Shown: positions 13,501 to 28,500, counted from the first letter of the stretch. The stretch: DNA of 64,000 bases from Serilophus lunatus (GCA_013399895.1 VXBA01001284.1:96228-160227), one strand, 5' to 3'. Program-made: numbers and translations. The notes: generated by a model from the sequence alone, not told the origin.

Positions 13501-16500
13501 CGGTATTTTTTTGACAGCCTTTTTTCCACTCCTTTTTTTCAGACATTGCCATGGGATCTATGGACGGTAAGCCTAATATATATAATTATATTTCTGTGGC
13601 TCTTGATTTTGTAATAACCTAAACTCAGATTTACAATGCTTTTACTGAAAGCCAAGATAAAGAATTTACAGACCATGACAAACACTTTCAATCAGATGCA
13701 ATGATCTGCAGTAAGAAAACAACTCCTTTTTGTGAGCTTTCTTTTGACTTAATGTCATGGAGCTAGCTGGATTGATTTGACATGGAGCCTGGTACATTCC
13801 TTTTTGACCTTTTGTAGCTTCAGCCAGCACAAAAATCTGTGAATACTTGTATTCAGATTTGCAGTATTGTTTTGTGAACATACCATAAATGATGGATATT
13901 AAATGTCCATCTCCTTCTATTGAGTAAGGTTAAATAAAGCCTGAAAAAACTAGTGACAGATGTAGACTACCCAAAATCTCAAGGCTGCAAATATCTAGAC
14001 CAGCTCAAATAACCCAGAAGTGTTGTAAATGTATTGCTCTAAACTTAGAGTAGCTAGCTTTATCAACATCTTTTTGCACAGTTTTATTTATAGCTTTTTA
14101 ATATTTTATATATATATTCTGGATTATTATTATTTTTGTCTTTGCTCTAGTTTTAAAAAAAGCTATGTAGTGAGCTTCACAGCTAAAAGTTTGAAATTAG
14201 GGATACTCAACCTTTTACTAAGTTTCTCTTAATAAGTTGAGTTCAGAGTAGTTGTTGAACTTCCTTAAAACATTTGAATCTATTCAAAGTGGCAGTGTAG
14301 ACAGCAGGTGTATGACTCGATGCCTTACTCTGTGTGGATGTAAATGCCTCTACAGCATGTCAGATAATGAGAGCTGCAAGCTCAGGGTCCTCTGCATTGC
14401 CTGAGTGATGCAATGATGCCTGATTGTAAATACAAGTAAGCCCCACAGCCACTTGCATTATTTCCTTCCTTGTGAGTATCTCATAGAGCAACTTCTCTTT
14501 TCAACAGAGTTGTAATAGGATTCCTGTGATAAAAATATCAGTGGCTTATGAGTAGGACAGCAAGATGTTACTTTTTTTATAATGTAGTGCAGAGGCTTAA
14601 AATTCAATGGCCTGGGATTACTCTTCTGTGGAATGGTAGGAAAGGACCTCCTGCTGCTTCCCCACACTGATTTGGTAACTGCTGCTGGTTAGAGAACTGC
14701 TAACTAATGAACTGCTACTAGAACAGAGTGCATCATGTTCTTTTTCTGTAAATGTACATATTTAAATGTATGTCTTTATTTGTATGACTTTATATGTATG
14801 ACTTTCTTCTATACAGACAAGCAGCGAATTGGTGCAGCCGGTAAGACCTCCTCCCAAAATCACAACCACTCTAGAGACATCTTTAACCAGTGTGGTGTAA
14901 TATATAGTTTTCTGGTTTTGTCTATCAGTGCTGCTCTTTTGCATTATAATCTATTGCCTCCAAATGTTGCAAATCACATAGCTTTTCCTTAAATACCTTA
15001 AGTTAGTCACTTCATTCTTTAAATTAAAACTGTTCTTGTAAAATATGAATTTTGTGTTTTCTCATCAAGTCCACCTTTATCTTTTTCATCTTGTGTTTTT
15101 TCTTTGCTTTTCTGTCTGCTTAAAGCCTGATTCTTCAAAAAGTCTTTCCCTGTGTAACCTGGTCATGGAGGAAACCCCAAACAATGGGTCATCAGAAGAT
15201 ATTAACAGATCTCAAACTGATCTAGGTTCATTCAGCTGGGGCCTAGATGTTAGCACACTCAGTGTCAGCCAGGAAATTACTGCAGGTGGTTCTTTGCTTT
15301 TCCCTGGGACAGAGCAAACCTCAAGCAAATCCACAGGTGCTCTGCCTGCTAGTATTTGGCCTGCAGTAGGTGATCAGGAGGATGCTGCACCAGGGTCAGC
15401 TTCTGTAAATGAAAACCAGAGGACTTCACTGGAGGATCAGTTGGATGCCAAAAATGTCCTGTGGGAAGATGTGGTGACCAATCATCCTTTAGAGAATGCA
15501 ACCAGTTTTGAGACACCTGACCTGGGAACTGATAGCTTGTTGGATGAACCCCTCCCATCTGATGTGCAAAAGGCAGAGGAAGAGCATGAGGAAGACAAGT
15601 GGGCAGGTGTCAAGCCAAGTGAAAAGGTAGAGACCAGAGCTAACTATAAGGAGGTAGAAGGTACAGAGGAACTGGAAGAGCAAGGTTGTGAAACCAAAGG
15701 ATACAATGAGGCAGAACTTCATAAGGGCTTAGCAAACTTAGATTGTGACATTTTAGTCAGTAGAGAGGTAAAAAATGCACATGAGTTTGAAGATGATGAT
15801 GGGGATACTGGGAGAGCCAATGATGCTAACCTAGAAAATCCTAGAGAAGAAGAATTTGAACAGGTCAGTGTCATTGCAGAGACAGTTGGAGAAATACCGT
15901 TGTTGAGCACAGGGATGGAAAGTGGTGACAAAATAGTAGTTCACAACTGTGAAACTATAGAAAGCACTGGCACTGAAGCTGAGGGATTCCTTGGTAACTG
16001 GGATCAGGACCATGAAAGAATATTTGAGGATGCCTTAGACCAAACTGACAGTGGTACTGGAGAGAGTACATCCGTAGACTGTATAAATATGAAGGCACAT
16101 GTTGACCTAGAGATAACTGACCACACAGGAAAGTACCCTACAGAAACTGGAAGCAATATGTGTCATACTGAATTATTCAGTGCAGAAGAATCTGGTAAAG
16201 GAACTGAAGACAATGGCATCAGTTACCTCCCAAATGGTAGTACTGGTACTGAAAGTCAAGCTGCTGCTGAAAAACACTGGGCATTGCTGCCCAAGACAGC
16301 GGATGCTGCTGGCACAAACTGTGGTAATCCTTGCCTAGAGAATGCAGAAGAGCAAGTGACAGGTAGGACAGCAGCAGCAGTAGCTGAAGAGCATCCTAGT
16401 AGCAGTGGTGTTCCTGAACCCTTGGAAACAGACCCCTGGCTGGCAAACTGGGATCCAACAGTTACTAATGATTCCTGGGGTTTTTCTAATCTGTCAGATA

Positions 16501-19500
16501 GCCAAACCAATGGACTGGATAATTGGCCTTTTTTACCCAAGCAGCAAGAGGAAGGTAATATAGAAAATGTTTGGTTAGGTATTAGTAGTAAATGGTCTAC
16601 AGAAAACCTAGGAAGTATTGATAACAGCTGGGGAGAAGTAGGTGCAAGCACAAGCAATAAAATTCAGGAGACACCAGTGAAACAAGGTTTGACTGGGGAG
16701 CAGGCAGGTGTTAGCAATCTTGGACCAAGCAAGGAGATAGCTAGACCCTTGGCTCTGTTTCAAATGGGAAATTCCAGAAATACTAGCACCGAGAGTTCAA
16801 CTAGTCCTAAAGACAATGAAACCAACAACTCAGATTTATCTGAAGATGAAATTGCTAACCGGAGATATGGATGGTTGTACCAGGAAATTGAGGCTGATAA
16901 AGAAGAGGTACCTACCCCAGTGTGTAGCCTAGTCTAAACAAAGAGTTCCTTAGGCCGTGCATAACCTTGTCGGTTAAAAACATTCCATTTGTGTGTTTCC
17001 CACTGCCCTTCCTAAGCCCATGCTCTTTTATTGAAAAATTGCCATGCAACTTTTCATAGTGTGGTGCCCTTCAGCCATGTAATGAAGCAGGCTGACAAAA
17101 ATGCATTTCAAAATGGTGAATGAAGCTTTGAACTGTGAAGGCACGTTGTGGCTCACAGCTTTTATGTCTTATCTGTTTATCTTTAAATGCACCTAGTCTT
17201 TTTATATTATTGTTTTGTAAGAATACTTAAGTTATTCTGCTTTTTCTTTTTTCTTTTTGTTGTTTTCTTTAAGCCTGATTATCAAATAGCACTGTTAAAC
17301 TTCTTGCTGCCTTATCCTTTTTTTTTTTATGTCTGGCCTACATTTTTATTTTGCAAATAAAAATGTTTTGACTCATGTTCTGATCTAGTAAACAAAAGTT
17401 AAATCGTTCTGATCTTCACTTCTACTTAGGCATCCACTACAGCATTTAATGGATTTGCGCAGGTAAGAAATAAACAGGTTTTGAGACAATTTTTTTTCAG
17501 TGTTATTAGGAAGGGATTAGGATTGGCTATACAAATTCAGGTAAACTGTTCTACAAACAAGCTGCATAGCAATGTCTCAAATCCAGACCTCGTTTGTTTG
17601 CAGAAATTCTTCTTGAATATTACTAGAATGATTCTAATACTTTTAAGACTCTTGGAGTGACTGAATTTAATAACAAAAGATATGACTACCTTAATGGGAC
17701 TGATTTTTCCTCCTAAAAGGACTGGTTTAACTTTTTTATTGTGCTCTTTTTCTCTCATGCAAATCGCATGTATTAAATGAAGGATTTTTCACTGCCTCTA
17801 GTGAGGTGAAAAACTTCTCAGTTTAGAAGGATTGAACATATAGTTGAGAAAGGAATGTCTTTAATATTAATAGTACTTAGATAATCTTAGTAAGTGTTAA
17901 GAATAATTGTTAGTTAAGTTGTATTTGTCATCTTATTCTATGTGAACGTATTTTGATAGACACTGGCAAATATCCTGCCTCAAATATTTTGCATTGATTT
18001 TTTTATTTCTGTATCTAGGATATCTCTGCAGTTACAGTGCAATCAAATGAGAATGTGACAGAGCCTTTGGTAAGTGGTGGCTTTTGGTTCCTTTTTAAAT
18101 GCCTTGTAAAAAAGGGAATTTTTTACTTTTCCTTTGTGCAAAGAGAGTTTCTCCTTTTTGTGTTTTCCATACTTTGTATCACAACACCTTTTATAGCTCT
18201 TTTACCTCAAAGAGCTGGTAGGTGATATCATTGTAGTGGTAAATCCATACTCACTGAATCAGTCTTTTGCAAGGATAGTACAGAGTAAAAGAAAAGAAAA
18301 CCAGAATATTCTAAGATATGTTTCCTTTAAAAAGGTGTAGTCAAAGTGTTTGTTCATTTATTGCATTTAAGAAATTACCAGAGTGGGTACTGTGGTCCAG
18401 TGTACAGTGCAGAGGTGATAGTACGGGATAACTGTATATCTTCAAAATTGCCATAGTTTTACCCACTGTCAGCATATTAACAGTAAGCACAGTCTACTTT
18501 TAAGGAGTGGACAATTTTTTTGAAAGTCATCATGCATGGGCAGTTTCTTAGCTCCTCTTATAGTCTTTGTTTAGCCTGGACTAAGGGTGTGAATAGCAGC
18601 ATTGCCGGGTGAGTGCTATAGCTACTTAGTAGAAGAAGAGTGATTTTCAGCATTATTTAATGTGGGTTTTGTATAATGCCTCTAGGTGGTGTTTGTGTTC
18701 ATGATCGTTACTGAATATGGTGAAAGTACTTTTACTTGTAGCTGAAATGTGATAACTAGACTGAAGTCTGCTTGTTAACAAGTGACTTCACAAGCACATC
18801 AATGCAATCTGCTTTATAACATATTACTATGATTTTAAGCCTAAAGAATCTTCCAGCATTAAATCTCAGGAAACAGTAATCTTACCTGGGATAAATTTAC
18901 TTTGTGTTTCTCATTTCAGCCCCATCTTTTCTTTGTGAAATTCTCTAGAGCTGTCATTACTATACTGCACAGAGATTTTTGCACAGTGTGAATATAGTGA
19001 ATGCTTCTTTACGCTATGCCAAATCCTGAAGGTCTTGCCTAGGCAAACTTCTCTGTACCTCCTTAAAAATTAATCTGCTTAAGAAGCAAAGAATTGAGAG
19101 GCTATGAGTTTTTTCCTGAAAAATATTCAGGAAGAGAATATTTTAGTATCTTAAAGAAGTTCATGGAAGCTATCCCTTCTTGTCTCACAGGAGACATCGC
19201 ATTCTAGCCACCTGCTGCTTATCGAATGCAAAGCAATTGCTTTTGAGCTTCATATTATGCTAAGAAATGTGTGCATGGTAAACTAATCTATTTGGGTTAT
19301 TTTATCTGGTTGAGTCAGTCACCTTCATAAATGGAATATGCTGAGCATTGCTTGGCGCTCTCCCCTTGTACATGCATACATTTGCAAGGTGATGTTTCCA
19401 TTGGAGATTGCACTTCTGCAGTCAACTATTTTGCCACAAAACTGAATGTATTTCAAGGCTGGTGATACTTAATAAATCCTCTTGTTAAAAAACAAGCTGA

Positions 19501-22500
19501 GGCAAGAATTTAAAATAATGGGTTGTTAAAGAAATTGACAGCTCAAGAGAAAATGGATTTTAATAAGAAACAAGGGATAATTTTCACATTGCTAGAATTC
19601 AGTCAGTCATTGTTTGCCCTTGTGCATATAAAAACTGTCTTTGCTTCTTACCCTCCCTGGAGGAGGGACTGTGTTGTCCAAGAACAGACAGAACTAGGGA
19701 GCAGGAGATAATTTTTAAAGTTCATATTTGAAGACCAGGATTGGTACACATGGCTGCCAGTTTCAACCTCTGGTCTTGGCATTAGATTCTGGATCATTTT
19801 TGTGCAAACTATCACTGTAACTCAGGAAGCTTGTGAGAGAGGGACAAAAATGCCCTTTAGATGGTGTCCTTTGCCAGAGGCAAAGTTCCCTTCCCCCTTT
19901 TCCCTACCCACTATTATGTACTTCTCAACAATTTTTCCACTATCTACTTAAAAATCAACAAAAGTCTGAGGCTGAAGAAGTGTCACCTGGGGAACCTAAG
20001 GTCGAGGAAACCCCTGCTGCTGTTGTGGAAAAGGAGGCCGTCCCTGGTGATCCTTCTGAGCCAGCAGAGCAGGCTGTGGTAAGTGATCTGTCCCCTATGT
20101 CACCTTCTGGGTCTCATCTGAGGCACCTTCCATCATGGTGGATGTGCCTGCTGCATCAAGCCATCCTTTCCATCTTCACCCTCTGTGGCTGGTTTCCCCA
20201 GTGCCCAGCTGTGCCACAGCATGCCTCTCCAATGCCTGACCTTCCTTCCGCCCAAAAATGTCATTCTTCTGTGTTTGGCACTTTAGACTGAGGTTAAGCT
20301 GAGTGATTGTGGTTTCACAGGTTGTTTGATTCCAGATGGCTTTCAGAAGGGCAAAGAATTGATGCTACTTTTTAATTACTTTATTAGTAGTTTTCTCATT
20401 TCATTTCAAGCACTAAGCCAATGTACATCTTGTTTGATCCTTACTTAGAGCATGAAAATTCCGGGAAAAAAGTGATTGTAATATAAATGTCTGCAAGGCT
20501 CATGGTTTTGGAAGCCAGTTATGAGACAAACTGGGAACTCCAAACACCATTTTGGAGATTTTCTACATGCTAGCATTTAGGAAATAATGAGAAGGAGAAG
20601 GAACTACAGGTCTGCATGAAGAACAAAGCAGGGAACAAACTAAGAGGAGGTCTGAGAGAGTAGGTATGGGATTTAACTGCTGACTAACATCCCTTTTTTA
20701 CAGGTATCTCAGTGAATATCCTTTTTATCTAAGGTTTCTCTTCCACATACTACTTTCAGAAGAACTTGGTGGTGGATGACACCCATAGGCTAAGAAACCT
20801 TGTAAGAAAAATGTACTTGCTTTTGTAGTCTGAGAACTTACATGTTTTCCTCAAGACAACAACATGTTCAAAAGCTCTAATAGTTGCTTGTCACTTGTAG
20901 AATATGCAGATTACTACTGGAAAACTGGATGGAAGAAAAGGAGTTGGTTTTGGGTCAGTTCCTCTGCCACAGAAGCTGGTAGAAGATGAAAAGCTGTGCT
21001 TTTTGATGACAGCACGGTTTGGTGCTATAGGTGTTCTTAGAAGAACAAGGTTTAAGCTTCCTCAGCTGCACTTGGTCCTGGGGGAGTCCTGTTGTGTCTT
21101 CAACTGATGAGCAGGGACGATGATATCCAATTCACCATGTTGTCACATGGAAAGCAGTATTAAACTAACGTTGATGCAAGTTAGCTGAAGAAAGTGTAAG
21201 TAGCTATAGATGCACCTATACATGTGGCAGCAGAGAGCATGGATAGATATCTACTCATCAGATATGAAGCTACTATAACATCCCACAGAGCATCTCTGGA
21301 GCTCATTTGTATTAATGGCAATGTCTCAGACACCACAAGCCTAATGGTGACATTTATTGATGACTCCAGGTTGGGTAGTGTCATTGACTTAGAAAGATAG
21401 CATTAAGACCACCAGCTCTACCTGCTTAAGACAGCCTGGTTGCCTGCTGGCAGTGTTAGACCTGCGCAAAATCCACAGGTGGTATTACAGAAAGTGTCTT
21501 CAGCAGTAAGAATTAAGAATTGGCATGCAACACTGTGGAATGCAAAAATACTTTATTAAAGATGAATTGATGAGTTTACCTGAGTGCTTCCAGCTGCCTG
21601 TACCACAGGATTAAAAAATGGTATCCAGCACAAATGATAGAAGGAGACAAGTTAAACTTTAACTATAGGACCTGCCTAATTCATTCGTCTCTTCCTCCCA
21701 TCTTCCTAACTTACTATGTGAGGAATGGTGAGCAGTGCTACATGGGCTGTTCTGCAGGACTTTTGGGGAAAGGGCAGACAAATACCTGTCCCTGCCCAAC
21801 ACTACCCATTCTCGGTGGACTCCTAGCAGCATTGCACCTATGGAAGGAAGTAGTCTCAAACTATGTTTAGGATTTAATTATGATTACACTTGCATGAACT
21901 TTGAGTATTTGTTCTATATTTTTAATTCACTTTTGCTTACCCCATGGTACACACTTGAGCAAAGCAGTTCAGGATCATCCCCTCCTAGTAACGTAACCTC
22001 ATGGCCTGTAGAAACCAGGGTCTCCCCTCCTGTCTTTTTTCTTTTTTAGTTGATATATATCACAGTAATAACTTGTCAACTCCATAGTAAGGCAAAGAAT
22101 GAAATTACCTATCTGAGGCACATTGTTTTTGTCAAACTGTTGTGCAGAGTGCCTTGTGTAATTTTGAGGATTTGGAATAAAGAGGGAGAGAAGGTGTAGA
22201 GAGAAGGGATAGGAAATCAGTTATTGATCTGGAGCTCTTCTCTTCCTGTGAATGAATGGCAGGGAATAATTAATGAAGCTGAGAAGATGGTTTTATTATC
22301 TGTAAGAATTTAAGGGAGGTAAAAGAAATTCCCAATTTTTCTAAAAGGAATCCAGCTCCATTTTGTCTTGCAATGCTCTGAAGCTGTTGCACATTTTAAG
22401 CACTTAATAAACAGGCTGTGGCTGCAGCACCATGCATTTGCTTGTTGACTGGCATGACCTTTTCAGATTATCTCATTTTGCTACTGAGGAGTTCTGGGTT

Positions 22501-25500
22501 CATGGTCTGTCATCAGACAGCTCTGAGCTCTCAGCTCTGGCTGAGTCACAGGGCTGCAGAGGTGTTGGGAGAGGCATGGAGAAACACAGTGCAGGACATG
22601 GGCAATTTAAGAGCAATCCAGGAGGAAGAACATAGGCATTAAATAGAACTTAAACAATTTTGATTAGTTTTGTTCTTGGATTTTTGTTGCTTATTGAATG
22701 AAGTTGTCCTTGGAACAATTTGGGAAAATAAACTAAAAGTGTTGATTTAAAAAATGCCTGAAATGGATTAATTCTGCATTTGGATCTGAAAGGTTGTTAT
22801 TTCAGGAAGGGCTTTCCAGGACTTGCAAAGAAGAGTTTTGAAGTTTAGGATTAATGACATGATTAATGATCAAAGCTAAGGAAAAGTACACTTAGTTGCA
22901 AAAGATGAAAACATCATTTCTCAGCAGCAGTTCTGCATTTGTTTGCTTTGAGTGACAGTTTACTTTGGAAGTGGAATTGTAAAATATTGATAGATACTGC
23001 CTTATTGGGAATATTTTGCTTCCAGTTTGGAGTGACAGCCAATACTCGGTTTAATATTTCTGTGGTAAGCTTCCTGTCACTTCCCATTGATCCAGAAAAT
23101 TTATGGCATGTATTCTTCATTGTAGGAACTTTTCTGATAGGGTAATTTTCTGATAGGGTGTTCATTTAAATTATGGAGAAAATGGTCCAGGGGATAGAGT
23201 ACCACTTGCCTCTCGGGGCATTTTGGATTCAGTTACTTGCTATTTCATACTCTACCTGATCAAGATAGCCCAAACTTCATTAGAAGAACTGCCTGTGATC
23301 TCACTACATGGTTTTGTCTTGGTCCTTCAGATCTCAAATGCCATAGAAAAAATAAAATTTTTATTAGTAGCTGTCAACAGTTGATCCCTTTTGGGGAATA
23401 AAACTGTTTGGTAATTAAAGGAACAGGATGCCTATGTGCACCAATAGAAAAAGAATAAACATGGTAAAAAGCTCATGCATGGAATTCTGCATACAGAAAC
23501 AATTGTTCCCCTGTTTCCATATCCTCAAAGGCAGCCATAACATCCAAAGGATAGTCTAAAGGATATAATGCATTAACCACTAACTTACTGCTTTTTCAAA
23601 TAATCCTACCCCTCTCACCACGTGATATTTCACATTCAAGCAAAGATGACATGAGGACATTATAACAAGGTGAAAACTTACGAAATGATATTTCCCTTTC
23701 TTCTTCTCCTAGATGTGAGACAGTGCTTGCAGCTCAGAGCACTGCTCAGAGTTCAGCTGTTCTTCTTGCAATGTTCATTAGTTTGGAAAGAGCCTCTCAG
23801 TGCTTTGGGTCTGATGGCTGCCTGGACTTTGATGTTCTCCTATTAAAGCAGTCAGACATTCAGCTAAATACTGAGTTTTTCAAAGCTACATATAAGCATA
23901 CGTGAAACTACCTCCTGATAAGCTCTTTGCAGACACAGAGCAAGTACAGCAGAGGCCAGGAAACACACTGCAACTTCAAGAGTATCTAATTATGATTGAA
24001 TCCCACTGTAGGTATAATTCATGGTCCCCAAATAGTTGAGCATGTAGTCTGGGAGAGCAATACAATGGTTAGATACGGAACAGTGGTCAACTGTATCCAG
24101 ATTCTGAGTGTGAAGCTAACTGCAAGTGCAAAATTGGAGCATAAGGCCATTAAAAAGATATGTCTTTCATATAGAGAAGAGTACTGATATAGGATAGTGT
24201 CATTCTGTTGAAGTCTGCAACAGATTTTTTTTTCTAGAACCAGGGTGTTAATTTACTAACATATTATTTCAGTCATCCTTTTTACTAGGCCTGCATGCTC
24301 TAAAAATGATAAAGTTTATGCTACCATGCCTCTCTTCTCAAACTCCATGATCCACAAAATCTCAATTTCCATCTAATCAGACAAGCAAAAGGCTATTAGT
24401 GTGACTGGTACACAGTAGTCAAATGAGCTTCAGGAAAGACCAAGCTTTGGGGAGGAAGAGAAGATACCCTTATTTTTATTTGGCAAAGGCTGTTCCTGGC
24501 TTAGAAGTTCTAGATGGTGATAATTTCTGAATGTATACTGTAAATAAGCTGATGGCAGATATTCATCACTTTTTAATAGTACAAGTAGAGAAGGCACCTC
24601 TCTTGTGACTTGCAGCAGAATATAAAGCCTTTACTGCAACAGTACATCTCTGCTGTACAAAAGAAAAAGATTTCTCTGGATGACTGTGTGCATGCATGCA
24701 TCACTAGAGATGAACTATTTATATTTTGCTGTTGATATTTATTTCATTCTATTTAAGAACCTCTACAGTCTCCTGAAACTTACTGTAAAATTGAGGACCA
24801 CATGGTAGAGGCTTGGCATCTTCGAAAAAATGGAATTAATAATTTAAAAAGAAGTTACATAACACAGCAATTTTAATGGTAATAATACTGTAAGAGGTTT
24901 CTATGACAACACCACTGTCAGCAGCTGCCTTTCCCTGGCATCTGGGCATGTTTGGGTCTTATGAGGTGACAACAAGCAATATTAGAAGATTAGAGTAGGG
25001 AAAAAAAATAAGTGATACAAAGTTTGCATATAACACAGCATCCTTTTATTAAAAAAGAAACATACTGCTATTTCAGCTGAAACTTTCAGAAATTTTTGAG
25101 CAACAGTTGTGGGTGTATGAAGGCAGGTAGCTGGAACTGAGTAGTCGAAGTCTCCTGGTTTCTGATTGCTAAAGCAGACAGTCCAATCTATCATGCCTCC
25201 ACATATCTTTGCGTAACTTCTCTTCACTGTTACAGCTCTTTAGAAAAATCTGACCTAGCTGTGTTTGCAAAGTAGCCTCAAAATTTATTAGCAAAGTGGG
25301 TTTCCATAACAGAGCTTTGACTTAGCAGAGCATCTTTAGAAATAGTCTGTATCTGCAGAGTCAAACATGAACAGCAAAATGTACTTCCAGCTGTTCCAAA
25401 CCAAGCCTTAATTTTAGAGATTTTGACTGTTGACCTTCTGTAGAAAAAGACTAGTGCTGGATCGCATCTGTGCATAACAAATACTGTCTGGCGGGGAGGT

Positions 25501-28500
25501 AGTTACCATTCAGTGCATTCAAGCTTTTGAACACACAAATGGGTGTCACATTTGGAAAACACTACATTTTTTAAGTGTAAAGCACCTGGTGCATGTACCA
25601 CTGAATATGGACCTAAAGAAAAGTGATTCGGCAAAAAAATTACAAACTTTGTAACCCACCTTTTTTAAATAGCCCCCTTACATAAGTTGATGACTAACAT
25701 GAATGGAAGCATGAAGTGTTTTACAAAATTTACCTTAAAGCTCTGGTGAGTTACAGGAGCAGAGCAGGTGATAATGAAAACAGTTTGAGTCATGGGTGTG
25801 AGAAGTTTGAGCTTGTTGCAAACGTCAAGATTGTTTATTAAAAAATTCTTCAAAGCTAGTGCTATTATGAGAATACTGATAATAAAAGAAAATATAATTG
25901 TCCTTAGCTCTTACAATATGATGATACTGACATACTTAAAGGTTTTATTTGTTTAGCATATAACTTTCTATTTCAGATTATATGTGGCAGAAAGAATCTT
26001 TCTGTTTGCTGTATGCTACTGCATTTAGCTATTAATTTCATTGCATTCCTTGTATGCTCTGCTTTCATTAGCTTGATTAATACCCATTTCTCTGCAGCCA
26101 TTTCCTCAGCGTGACTAAGGTGATGACCATATTTCCTCTTTATACAGGAAAGTGTCGAGGCAGGGGATAAGGAGACAACTGGAGTTGCTGAGAAAGAAAG
26201 CAAGGTACATATGAATAGCCTCAAGAGTGTGATTGTGCTTTATTATCTTCAAGAGAATCGTGACAAAAAAATTAGTCATCATTTGCATGTCGTCAACAGG
26301 CATGCCAATATAATGCAACTGGGACCTAGCTGGGACCTAGTCTAACACTGCACAGATATATCTATAACCACAACACATACTCTAATATCAGATCACCTCT
26401 TATTCAATGCAGGATTTGCCTTAGAAACTGCCTGTTGCACCAGTATAGAGTGATAAATATTTCAGTGCAGTAAACAAAGCAGTTTCATGGCAGACAGAGG
26501 TATAATGCTATTTCTATTGACATTTGAAAATACACTGCATAGAGTCCCAGCAATGTTTATAATTTCCACAGATTTGCCTAGACTTCCTACAAACTTCTTT
26601 ATAAAAAAGAAAGTAAAAAACCCTTTGACTAATCTTTTTTTTTTTTTTTTTAGCACAATATGCCCTGAGCTAAAACAGATACTTGAAAATAATCATGTTA
26701 TGAGTTGATTTGCTAAAGCACGAGTTAGATACAGTTAAAATCAAATTACAAAGTAAATGAAAAGCTCAGTAACATGCTTTAAGCTGTGCATGTGTGGCCG
26801 TGAATGATTGCATTTTGCTTATATTTCTTCAGGGGTCGTAATAGTACTTAACCTGAATCCCTTTATACCAAAGTACAATGTGTCCAAATGTGCACAGAGG
26901 GCAGCACAAGAGGAATGGCTGCATATTAAAGAAAGGAATAGAAATAAGGACTGCAAAAGAGATTGTAAGTCCTAGTTATTAATCATTCAGGACTTGTGTC
27001 TCAAGTTGCTGGCAGCCTCCTTTATTGTTGTTATTCATTCTGGTGCCACAGTATATACAAGAGTATAATGAACTGCTCTCCATTCACTGTTTTCAGAACA
27101 TGCTAAGTTCAGCTGACAAAGCTTAGGTTTGTTTTCCTGTTGCAAGACACCATTAACTCTGATAGAGCCGAGGATTTGTCTGTGCCTCTAGGATATACCA
27201 ATGCCAGTGGGAAGTGAATCTGGGACTCATTGATGTCATACTGCTCACTTGCACTGCCACATCCACACAGAAAACAGTAGAACTGCATAGTAAGGAAGTC
27301 TCAAGTGAGAATGGTAGATCAGTGATGTTGACACAGTGCAAGAGAGTATTGCATTGCTCCTCTGGGATCAGCCTGCCACTCTCTACAAATCTGTTCCAAG
27401 AGGAAACATGAAAGAAATGCCTCACTGTTCTGTGAACACCAAGGCTAAGCCTTTGAAATCTTTTTTATTCTGATACTACTTGTTCTTATAAAGTTGAGGT
27501 CTCTTATCTGAGAATATTTTATCTTGTGTTCTGTTAAAATCGCTGTTTAAAACTGTGTTACTGTATGCAGAAGAGCTGCCATAAGAGATCAAGCTATTTG
27601 CTAAGAAAATACCTGACTGCCAGTGGAGGGTGGTCTCTTTGATACTCTAAGTTGCATAACAAAATCTTGAGTACTACCCCAAAATCTTCAAAGACTTTGC
27701 AAATGATGCATTCCCTAAAGCATGATGATTGGTTCCTCTTGACATAAACTAGCTTAGCTGTGATTATAACCAGCAGTCATAAAAATTACCCATTCCTCTT
27801 CTAAATCCAGCCATGGGCCAGAACTTCAGCTCTGCAAGACTAGCCTAGCTCAGAGAGCTCCTCTGGCAGACCTCAGTGGTAGGCCTAATGCCCCTCCTTC
27901 TCCTCACCCTGGGCTTGTTCTTGCTGCTGCTGAATTTGTGGCATTGTGTTGAGTTGACCGCTATGTTAATGAGAGCACAATAGTGTGAATTGGCTGCAAC
28001 CTGGCTAAAGAAGGATTCACATCTGTGCAGTTGAAACAATCGAGTGGTTCTATCACAACCCTCATTGTAATGGGTGATCCTTTCTTTGTCCCCTGTTTGA
28101 TTGGTATAATGGGACAACTGTCCAAATTTCAATAATACTGCTAGAGATAGCTAACTTGAAATACTATTAGACTGTCTAATGTTATTTATGACCTATACAA
28201 AGATTTGTAGGATTGGTTTTCAGTATGAAGTAAGGTAATACAGATATCTGCAAGTATGTGGTTCAATATAGCTGGGTATGAATTCGGCCTCCCTCTTTTT
28301 TTTTCTTTTCTGTACTTATCAAATGTTTGAGGCTGATAGTGAGGTTCATCCTGTGCTACCTCACATGCCTTTTTGTAAAGGATTTTTTTAATCATCTAGA
28401 TTGCATTGTTTTTGTACTCTAAGACACAAGAACAAATGACTATGCGATCATGAGCTGTGGTATACATTTAGTGACTCATGGCTACAGGCTGTGAGAGTGA

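Noticed and set aside
16256..16657. 133-codon minus-strand open frame
   Set aside because: Shadow of the large AMPH exon on the other strand; no splice context or motif.
17274..17360. 28-codon terminal exon after a strong acceptor-like tract
   Set aside because: Would encode a hydrophobic phenylalanine-rich tail with the stop inside AATAAA and no resemblance to amphiphysin; kept only as part of the alternative-end finding.
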